Positions 57,913 to 64,000 of a stretch of 64,000 nt of DNA are shown piece by piece. The number at the start of each line of letters is the position of its first letter. The first letter of the stretch is position 1. The DNA is from Cellulomonas sp. KH9 (GTDB lineage Bacteria > Actinomycetota > Actinomycetes > Actinomycetales > Cellulomonadaceae): NCBI RefSeq assembly GCF_900114185.1, contig NZ_FOSE01000002.1, positions 187,909 to 251,908 on the forward strand, given 5' to 3'. The notes under the pieces are model-generated. The model was given only the letters and a program-made list of their open reading frames with translations, did no database searches and was not told where the DNA came from. A program made the translations under genes and the position numbers.

Positions 57913-59163
57913 ATGCGCATCGTCCTCGGGGTCGCGGGCGGGATCGCCGCGTACAAGGCGGTCCTGCTCCTGCGGATCCTGCGCGAGCAGGGCCACGCCG
58001 TCCGCGTCGTGCCCACCCGCGCCTCGCTGGAGTTCGTCGGTCGTGCGACCTGGGAGGCCCTGTCGGGCGAGCCGGTCACGACCGACGTCTTCGAGGACGT
58101 CGACCAGGTGGCGCACGTCGCCGTCGGCAAGACGGCCGACCTCGTCGTGGTGGCCCCGGCGACCGCCGACCTGCTGGCCCGTGCCGCAGCCGGCCGGGCC
58201 GACGACCTGCTGACGGCCTCCCTGCTGGTGGCGCGCTGCCCGGTGCTGCTGGCGCCGGCCATGCACACCGAGATGTGGGAGCACCCGGCCACCGCCGCCA
58301 ACGTGGCGACGCTGCGGTCCCGTGGTGTCCACGTGCTGGAGCCCGCCGTCGGCCGCCTCACCGGCACCGACACCGGGGCAGGGCGCCTGCCCGAGCCCGA
58401 GGTCATCGCGGCCGCGGCGCTGCGGCTGGTCGAGCCGCCCGTCGAGCAGGACCTGACCGGACGGCGCGTCGTGGTGTCCGGGGGCGGGACGCGCGAGCCC
58501 CTCGACCCGGTCCGGTTCCTCGGCAACCGGTCGTCCGGACGCCAGGGCGCGGCGCTGGCCCGCGCGGCCGCGCAGCGCGGCGCCGACGTCACGTTCGTCG
58601 CCGCCAACGTCGCCGGTGACGTCCTGACGCAGGCCGGTGCCGGCGTGCACGTCGTCCCCGTGGAGACGGGGGAGGAGCTGCGGAGCGCCGTCCGGGAGGC
58701 CGCGCGCGACGCCGACGTCGTCGTCATGGCGGCTGCCGTCGCGGACTACCGCCCGGCGAGCGTCGCCGACGCCAAGCTCAAGAAGTCCGGCGACGCCCCG
58801 GTGCTGCAGCTGGTGGAGACCACCGACATCCTGCGGGAGCTCGTCACGGACCCGCCGCGCACCGACCAGGTCGTCGTCGGCTTCGCGGCCGAGACCGGTG
58901 ACGCCACCGGCACCGTGCTCGACCACGCCCGGGCCAAGGCGCGCCGCAAGGGCGCCGACCTGCTCGTCGTCAACCCGGTCGGCGGCGGGCGCGGCTTCGG
59001 CACCACGACCAACGAGATCACCGTGCTGGACCGGACGGGTGACGTCGTCACACAGGCGGCGGGCACCAAGGGCGAGGTCGCCCACGCCGTGTGGGACGCC
59101 GTGGTCCCGGTCGTGGACATCCGCTCACCGCGCCCCGGCGGCGCGGCTACGCTTCCTGCATGA
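57913..59163 (+). CDS. coaBC: Bifunctional phosphopantothenoylcysteine decarboxylase / phosphopantothenate-cysteine ligase
   Basis: This 416-residue protein catalyses two steps of coenzyme A synthesis. The N-terminal flavoprotein decarboxylase (CoaC) shows [17 protein letters not shown], the catalytic His in [20 protein letters not shown], and [14 protein letters not shown], in place of the more common PAMN. The CoaB ligase half starts near residue 185 with [18 protein letters not shown] and includes [10 protein letters not shown] and [10 protein letters not shown]. It is an FMN- and CTP-using enzyme in this family. The last 4 bases overlap the metK ATG. Confidence 0.96.
   Translation: MRIVLGVAGGIAAYKAVLLLRILREQGHAVRVVPTRASLEFVGRATWEALSGEPVTTDVFEDVDQVAHVAVGKTADLVVVAPATADLLARAAAGRADDLLTASLLVARCPVLLAPAMHTEMWEHPATAANVATLRSRGVHVLEPAVGRLTGTDTGAGRLPEPEVIAAAALRLVEPPVEQDLTGRRVVVSGGGTREPLDPVRFLGNRSSGRQGAALARAAAQRGADVTFVAANVAGDVLTQAGAGVHVVPVETGEELRSAVREAARDADVVVMAAAVADYRPASVADAKLKKSGDAPVLQLVETTDILRELVTDPPRTDQVVVGFAAETGDATGTVLDHARAKARRKGADLLVVNPVGGGRGFGTTTNEITVLDRTGDVVTQAAGTKGEVAHAVWDAVVPVVDIRSPRPGGAATLPA
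59148..59153 (+). promoter_or_regulatory. Candidate -10 for leaderless metK, inside coaBC
   Basis: TACGCT lies 6 bases before the metK ATG at 59160, within the last codons of coaBC. It could drive metK separately. No SAM riboswitch precedes it. Confidence 0.35.
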
Positions 59164-60359
59164 CCTCCACGCCTCTCCGCCTGTTCACCTCGGAGTCCGT
59201 GACGGAGGGCCACCCCGACAAGATCTGCGACCAGATCTCCGACGCGATCCTCGACGCGATCCTCGAGCAGGACGCCACGGCGCGCGTCGCGGTCGAGACG
59301 ATGGTGACCACCGGCCTGGTGCACGTCGCCGGTGAGGTCACGACCAGTGCGTACGTCGAGATCCCGCAGATCGTCCGCGAGGTGGTCCGCGGCATCGGGT
59401 ACACCTCCTCGCTCATCGGCTTCGACGGCGACTCCTGCGGCGTGTCCGTCTCCATCGGCCAGCAGTCGCCCGACATCGCCGCGGGTGTGGACAAGGCCAT
59501 CGAGGTCCGCCAGGACGCCGCGGACCTCGACCCGCTGGACCTGCAGGGCGCCGGCGACCAGGGACTGATGTTCGGGTACGCGAGCGACGAGACGCCGTCC
59601 CTGCTGCCGCTGCCGATCTGGTTGGCGCACCGGCTGGCCGAGCGCCTCGCCCAGGTGCGCAAGGAGGGCACGCTGCCCGGCCTGCGGCCCGACGGCAAGA
59701 CGCAGGTCACCGTCGGCTACGACGGCGACCGGCCGGTGTCCCTCGACACCGTCGTGCTGTCCACGCAGCACGAGCCCGACCTGTACGAGTCCGCCCTCGC
59801 CGCGCAGGTCGCCGAGCTCGTCGTGGCACCCGTGCTCGCCGACGCGGGCATCGACACCTCCGGCCACCGCCTGCTGGTCAACCCCACCGGCCAGTTCGTG
59901 ATCGGCGGCCCGCAGGGCGACGCCGGGCTGACGGGACGCAAGATCATCGTCGACACCTACGGCGGCATGGCGCGCCACGGCGGCGGCGCGTTCTCGGGCA
60001 AGGACCCGTCCAAGGTCGACCGCTCGGCGGCGTACGCCCTGCGGTGGGTCGCCAAGAACGTCGTCGCGGCAGGCCTCGCACGCCGCTGCGAGGTGCAGGT
60101 CGCGTACGCGATCGGCAAGGCGCACCCCGTGGGCCTGTACGTCGAGACGTTCGGCACCGGCACGGTCCCCGAGGACCGTCTCACCGCGGCGATCCGTGAG
60201 GTCTTCGACCTGCGCCCCGCCGCGATCATCCGCGACCTCGACCTGCTGCGGCCCGTCTACCGGCGCACCGCGGCGTACGGCCACTTCGGCCGCGAGCTGC
60301 CCGAGTTCACCTGGGAGCGCACCGATCGCACGGCCGACCTGCTGTCGGCCGTCGGCTGA
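59160..60359 (+). CDS. metK: S-adenosylmethionine synthetase
   Basis: This 399-residue enzyme makes SAM from methionine and ATP. Signatures are [20 protein letters not shown] at the N-terminus, [16 protein letters not shown] at about residues 122-137, and [19 protein letters not shown] near residue 277. All catalytic Lys, Asp and His positions seem intact. The ATG lies within the coaBC stop (ATGA). Its product feeds the radical SAM protein encoded at 9888 and all methylation, including that by the RsmB whose gene starts at 63549. Confidence 0.97.
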   Translation: MTSTPLRLFTSESVTEGHPDKICDQISDAILDAILEQDATARVAVETMVTTGLVHVAGEVTTSAYVEIPQIVREVVRGIGYTSSLIGFDGDSCGVSVSIGQQSPDIAAGVDKAIEVRQDAADLDPLDLQGAGDQGLMFGYASDETPSLLPLPIWLAHRLAERLAQVRKEGTLPGLRPDGKTQVTVGYDGDRPVSLDTVVLSTQHEPDLYESALAAQVAELVVAPVLADAGIDTSGHRLLVNPTGQFVIGGPQGDAGLTGRKIIVDTYGGMARHGGGAFSGKDPSKVDRSAAYALRWVAKNVVAAGLARRCEVQVAYAIGKAHPVGLYVETFGTGTVPEDRLTAAIREVFDLRPAAIIRDLDLLRPVYRRTAAYGHFGRELPEFTWERTDRTADLLSAVG

Positions 60360-60435
60360 CCGCGCCCGCCGCCCGCCCGACGGCGGTGGCTCGCACGCGC
60401 CCGGGCGCCGCACGGACGCCCGGCCCCGTGGTGGG

Positions 60436-62541
60436 ATGGACCGTGTGACCAGCGCGAGCACCCCCGAGCAGCCGGCGCTGGCCGGGCTCGAGGTACCGGC
60501 CGCACCGCGTCGGCGTCGCGTCGCCGCCCCGCCCGGGCCGGCCGCCCGGCTGCCCGTGGCCCGGGTCTGCGTCGACCTCGCGCCGCCGCACCTCGACCGT
60601 CCGTTCGAGTACCTGGTGCCCGAGACGCTCGACGACGCGGCGCGCCCCGGTGTCCGGGTCAAGGTGCGGTTCGCCGGGCAGGACGTCGACGGGTGGCTCC
60701 TCGAGCGTGTCGAGGAGGCGGAGCACGAGGGACGGCTGCTGCCCCTGCGGCGCGTCGTGTCCTCCGAGCCCGTCGTCGCACCCGCGGTCGCGCGGCTGGC
60801 GCGCGCCGTCGCCGACCGGTGGGCGGGGAGCCTCGCCGACGTCCTGCGGCTGGCGGTCCCGCCGCGGCACGCGCGCGTGGAGGGTGAGGACGAGACGGCC
60901 GGGTCCGCCGGGCCGGGGGACGTCGCGGGCGCAGCCGCGCACGTGGCTCCGGGGGCGCCCGCCTGGGAGGCCTACCGGGGCGGTCCGGCGTTCCTGCGCC
61001 ACGTGCTCTCCGGTGGTGCGCCGCGGGCCGTGTGGACCGCGCTGCCCGGCACCGGCGAGCACCGCTGGGCCGCCGCCGTGGCACAGGCGGTGACGACGAC
61101 CCTGCTGGGGGGCCGCGGCGCTCTCGTCGTGGTGCCCGACGCGCGCGACGTCGAGCGGGTGTGCACCGCGCTGCACGAGACGGGGCTCACGGACGTGTCG
61201 GACGGCGGGCCCGTGGCGCGGCTGGTCGCCGAGGACGGGCCCGCCGCGCGGTACCGGGCGTTCCTCGCCACCCTGCGGGGCAGCGCCCGGGTGGTCGTCG
61301 GGACGCGGGCGTCGGCGTTCGCCCCCGTGGCGGACCTCGGCCTGGCCGTGTGCTGGGACGACGGCGACCTGCAGCACGCCGAGCCGCGCGCGCCGTACCC
61401 GCACGTGCGCGAGGTGCTGGCGCTGCGGTCCGAGCTCGAGGGCGCCGCGCTTCTGGTCGGCGGCCACGCCCGGACCGTCGAGGCGCAGCACCTGGTCGCG
61501 TCCGGCTGGGCGCACGAGGTGTCCGCCGACCGTGCGGGCGTGCGTGCCCGCACGGCGCGTGTGCGCGCGCTGACCAGCGTGGAGCTGGCGCGCGAGGGCC
61601 CCGCCGCGGCCGCCCGGCTGCCCGCGCCGGCGTGGCGCGTCCTGCGCGACGCCCTCGCGCTCGGTCCGGTCCTCGTCCAGGTGCCGCGGGCGGGGTACGT
61701 CCCCGTGGTGGCCTGCGGACGGTGCCGCACACCCGCGCGCTGCGCCACGTGCCACGGGCCGCTGGGCCTGACGTCCGGCGACGGTCCGCCGTCCTGCGGC
61801 TGGTGCGGTCGGCTGGCCACCGGCTGGCGGTGCGACGAGTGCGGTGCGGCGGCCCTGCGGTCCGTCCGCGTGGGCTCCGAGCGCACCGCCGAGGAGCTCG
61901 GGCGCGCCTTCCCCGGCACCACGGTGCGCGTGTCCGGTGCCCGTGCGGCAGGTGGCGTCCTGTCCGAGGTGCCCGACCGGCCGGCGCTCGTGGTGGCGAC
62001 GCCCGGTGCGGAGCCGCACGCCCCCACCGGCTACGCGGCCGCCGTGCTGCTCGATGCCGCCGTCGCCAGCGCAGGGGAGCGGCTGGGGGCGGAGGTCGAC
62101 GCGCTGCGCCGCTGGCTGGGCGCGGCCGCGCTCGTGCGCCCTGCGGGCCAGGTGCTCCTCGTCGGGGACGGTGCGGCGCGCCCCACGCAGGCCCTCGTCC
62201 GCTGGGACCCCGCCGGCCTCGCCGAGCGCGAGCTCGACGAGCGCGCCGAGCTCCGGCTGCCGCCGGCGGTCCGGGTCGCCGCCCTGACCGGCACGCGGGA
62301 CGCGGTCGCGGCGGTCGTCGCGCGCGTCGACGTCCCCGTGCTGGAGGTGCTCGGACCCGTGCCGGTGCCCCCGGACGACCGGGGCGCGGCGCTGGAGCCC
62401 GAGGTGCGCACGCTCCTGCGTGTGCCCCCGGCCGACGGGGCGGCGCTGGCGGCGGCCGTCGCCGCGTCCGTCGCGATCCGCAGCGCCCGCCGGGAGGGCG
62501 GCACCGTCCGCGTCCAGATGGACCCCGCCGACGTGCTGTGA
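60436..62541 (+). CDS. priA: PriA-like primosomal protein with inactive helicase motifs
   Basis: This 701-residue protein lines up with PriA. It has an N-terminal 3' DNA-end-binding domain (VARVCVDLAPPHLDRPFEYL) and eight cysteines of the zinc-binding module (CGRCRTPARCATC, then CGWCGRLATGWRCDEC, from residue 427). A C-terminal domain has the late LRLPPAVRVAAL-like end. The helicase core is degenerate. The Walker A position reads GTGEHRW (residues 205-211, no GKT/S), and the DEAH position reads CWDDGD (306-311). It therefore should not hydrolyse ATP but may still bind forks and load replication proteins. ATP-motif loss in PriA is known in mycobacteria and relatives. The start is the ATG at 60436; the GTG at 60445 is possible. 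Confidence 0.9.
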   Translation: MDRVTSASTPEQPALAGLEVPAAPRRRRVAAPPGPAARLPVARVCVDLAPPHLDRPFEYLVPETLDDAARPGVRVKVRFAGQDVDGWLLERVEEAEHEGRLLPLRRVVSSEPVVAPAVARLARAVADRWAGSLADVLRLAVPPRHARVEGEDETAGSAGPGDVAGAAAHVAPGAPAWEAYRGGPAFLRHVLSGGAPRAVWTALPGTGEHRWAAAVAQAVTTTLLGGRGALVVVPDARDVERVCTALHETGLTDVSDGGPVARLVAEDGPAARYRAFLATLRGSARVVVGTRASAFAPVADLGLAVCWDDGDLQHAEPRAPYPHVREVLALRSELEGAALLVGGHARTVEAQHLVASGWAHEVSADRAGVRARTARVRALTSVELAREGPAAAARLPAPAWRVLRDALALGPVLVQVPRAGYVPVVACGRCRTPARCATCHGPLGLTSGDGPPSCGWCGRLATGWRCDECGAAALRSVRVGSERTAEELGRAFPGTTVRVSGARAAGGVLSEVPDRPALVVATPGAEPHAPTGYAAAVLLDAAVASAGERLGAEVDALRRWLGAAALVRPAGQVLLVGDGAARPTQALVRWDPAGLAERELDERAELRLPPAVRVAALTGTRDAVAAVVARVDVPVLEVLGPVPVPPDDRGAALEPEVRTLLRVPPADGAALAAAVAASVAIRSARREGGTVRVQMDPADVL

Positions 62542-62567
62542 CGCACGGCGGGTGCGGTGAGCCGACC

Positions 62568-62573
62568 TAGGAT
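62568..62573 (+). promoter_or_regulatory. -10 element of a probable leaderless fmt transcript
   Basis: TAGGAT is followed by exactly 7 bases and then the fmt ATG. No ribosome binding site is present between them. Confidence 0.55.
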
Positions 62574-62580
62574 CGAACCC

Positions 62581-63552
62581 ATGCGTCTGCTCTTCGCGGG
62601 GAGTCCCGCGGCCGCCGTTCCCTCCCTCGAGGCCCTCCTGGCCTCCCGGCACGAGGTGGCCGCGGTGCTCACCCGGCCCGATGCGCGCGTGGGGCGGGGG
62701 CGGACGGTGCAGCCGTCGCCCGTCGGTGCCCTGGCCCGCGAGCGCGGTCTGCCGGTGCTGACCCCGCGGACGCTGCGCGACCCCGAGGTGGTCGCCGAGA
62801 TCACCGCCCTGGGCGTGGACGCGGCACCGGTGGTCGCCTACGGGGTGCTCGTGCCGCCGGCGCTGCTCGACGTCCCGCGGCACGGCTGGGTCAACCTGCA
62901 CTTCTCGGTGCTGCCCGCCTGGCGCGGGGCCGCGCCGGTGCAGCACGCGGTCATGGCGGGCGACGAGGTCACGGGCGCCTCGACGTTCCGGCTGGAGGAG
63001 GGGCTGGACACGGGGCCGGTGTACGGCACCCTCACCGAGACGATCCGCCCCACCGACACGTCGGGCGACCTGCTGGGTCGGCTGGCCGTGGCGGGGGCCG
63101 AGCTGCTGGTGCGGACGCTGGACGCGCTCGAGGACGGCGTGCTGGAGCCGGTGCCGCAGCCGGCGGACGGGGTGAGCCTGGCGCCCAAGCTGACGGTGCA
63201 GGACGCGCTGGTGCGCTGGCAGCACCCGTCGACCGCCGTCGACCGGCGGATCCGGGGCTGCACGCCTGCCCCCGGTGCGTGGACCACCCTGCCGGACGGG
63301 CAGCGGCTGGGCGTGGGGCCGGTGCGTCCCGTCCCGGAGGTGACGGACCTGCGCCCGGGCGAGGTGCGTGCGGACAAGCGGGAGGTGCTGGTCGGGACGG
63401 GGGCCGGCGCCGTGCGCCTGGGGGAGGTGACGGCACCGGGCAAGCGCCCGATGCCCGCGGCCGACTGGGCGCGGGGTGCGCGCCTCGACGCGGGGACCGT
63501 GCTGGGCCGGGTGCCGGAGGGTGCCGCAGCGTCCGAGGGGGGTGCCCGATGA
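62581..63552 (+). CDS. fmt: Methionyl-tRNA formyltransferase
   Basis: This 323-residue enzyme formylates initiator Met-tRNA using 10-formyl-THF. The catalytic triad region is intact: Asn and His in [20 protein letters not shown] (about residues 103-122) and the Asp in [13 protein letters not shown]. An SLLP-like motif appears as SVLPAWRG. The C-terminal OB-like tRNA-binding domain begins near residue 208. The ATG at 62581 starts the canonical [17 protein letters not shown]. The stop overlaps the rsmB ATG by 4 bases. Confidence 0.96.
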   Translation: MRLLFAGSPAAAVPSLEALLASRHEVAAVLTRPDARVGRGRTVQPSPVGALARERGLPVLTPRTLRDPEVVAEITALGVDAAPVVAYGVLVPPALLDVPRHGWVNLHFSVLPAWRGAAPVQHAVMAGDEVTGASTFRLEEGLDTGPVYGTLTETIRPTDTSGDLLGRLAVAGAELLVRTLDALEDGVLEPVPQPADGVSLAPKLTVQDALVRWQHPSTAVDRRIRGCTPAPGAWTTLPDGQRLGVGPVRPVPEVTDLRPGEVRADKREVLVGTGAGAVRLGEVTAPGKRPMPAADWARGARLDAGTVLGRVPEGAAASEGGAR

Positions 63553-64000
63553 GCCGGGAGGACGGCCCGCGCCGTGACGACCGTGCCGGGCGCGACGAGC
63601 GTCCGCGCCGCGACGGCGGCGGTCAGGACGCCCGGCGTGACGCGCGGGGCCGGCAGCGTGGTGAGGCGCGGGTGCAGGGTCGCGCGGCACGCACGACGGC
63701 GGCGCCGTCGCAACGTGCTCGGCAGGGCGACGCCGCCCGCGGTGCGGCGTACGACACCCTGCGGGCGGTGGCGGACTCGGACGCGTACGCCAACCTGGTG
63801 CTGCCGCCGCTGCTGCGCGAGCGCCGGGTCGCCGGGCGTGACGCGGCGTTCGCCACCGAGCTGGCGTACGGCACCCTGCGGCTGCAGGGCCGGTACGACG
63901 CCGTGCTGGAGCAGGCGTCGTCGCGTCCGCTCGCGCAGGTGGACCCGCCGGTGCTCGACGTGCTGCGGATGGGTGCGCACCAGCTGCTGGGCATGCGGGT
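63549..64000 (+). CDS. rsmB: 16S rRNA m5C967 methyltransferase RsmB, 3'-truncated by window edge
   Basis: The first 150 residues of an RsmB/Sun-type protein are visible. A disordered Arg/Asp/Gly-rich extension of about 65 residues is followed by the NusB-like RNA-binding domain ([20 protein letters not shown], then [20 protein letters not shown] and [17 protein letters not shown]). The SAM-binding catalytic domain with the two cysteines lies beyond the window. The enzyme methylates C967 of 16S rRNA. It is coupled to fmt by an ATGA overlap, the normal fmt-rsmB order. Confidence 0.93.
   Translation, partial: MSREDGPRRDDRAGRDERPRRDGGGQDARRDARGRQRGEARVQGRAARTTAAPSQRARQGDAARGAAYDTLRAVADSDAYANLVLPPLLRERRVAGRDAAFATELAYGTLRLQGRYDAVLEQASSRPLAQVDPPVLDVLRMGAHQLLGMR

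Noticed and set aside
59100..59160. SAM riboswitch controlling metK
   Set aside because: metK overlaps coaBC by 4 bases, leaving no room for an aptamer, and no SAM-box core is visible.

Overview
This window comes from a very GC-rich actinobacterium. The codon third positions are almost all G or C, GTG starts are common, and 4-base ATGA/GTGA gene overlaps are frequent. Gene order and protein character suggest Micrococcales, probably a Cellulomonas-like organism; that placement is inference from gene order and was not checked against a database. The left half of the order (secF-apt-rel ... hisS ... aspS ... rarA-rpsD ... alaS-ruvX-mltG-aroE) and the right half (aroC-aroK-aroB ... efp-nusB ... 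pyrR-pyrB-pyrC-carA-carB-pyrF ... mihF-gmk-rpoZ-coaBC-metK-priA-fmt-rsmB) are both core chromosomal runs familiar from Streptomyces and Mycobacterium. Almost all of the window is therefore housekeeping DNA.

Layout. 1-3842: end of secF, adenine salvage (apt) and the stringent-response enzyme Rel. 3912-7384 (minus strand): an orphan AbiEi-like protein, a DUF349 protein with an 18-bp repeat array, and a cyclophilin. 7612-14500: MBL hydrolase, HisRS, a radical SAM protein under a perfect SOS box, AspRS, an acetyltransferase and an SDR oxidoreductase. 14537-16768 (minus): an MMPL exporter. 16877-25510: rarA, rpsD, two small envelope proteins, alaS, ruvX, mltG and aroE. 25640-38227: a complete type IVa pilus cluster (pilB, pilT, pilC, major pilin, two minor prepilins, a PilX/GspK-like protein, prepilin peptidase, pilM, pilN, pilO). 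It sits between aroE and the rest of the shikimate genes. 38363-43701: aroC, aroK, aroB, a SatD-like regulator with a membrane partner, efp and nusB. 43751-46117 (minus): a membrane GGDEF-EAL protein. 46259-55186: the pyrimidine operon behind a PyrR-type RNA hairpin. 55487-64000: a decayed tyrosine recombinase, mihF, gmk, rpoZ, coaBC, metK, a helicase-dead PriA, fmt and the start of rsmB.

How the parts connect. The pilus cluster has everything a Gram-positive type IVa pilus needs: extension motor, retraction motor, platform, pilins, peptidase and PilMNO alignment complex. It has no secretin or PilP, as expected without an outer membrane. The extension ATPase begins with two 24-residue motifs separated by exactly 5 residues, which is the architecture of the c-di-GMP-binding MshEN domain. 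The only c-di-GMP enzyme in the window lies about 16 kb downstream, in the nusB-pyrR gap where Streptomyces carries bldD. This suggests c-di-GMP control of piliation, encoded within one neighbourhood.

Regulatory signals visible in the DNA include an SOS operator; a PyrR-binding hairpin whose outer stem can hide the pyrR Shine-Dalgarno; several leaderless promoters with the form TAnnnT-7 nt-start codon; a dyad operator before the SatD-like gene; a structured rpsD leader; and many long perfect GC hairpins without U-tracts at operon ends. I saw no tRNA, rRNA, CRISPR array or insertion sequence.
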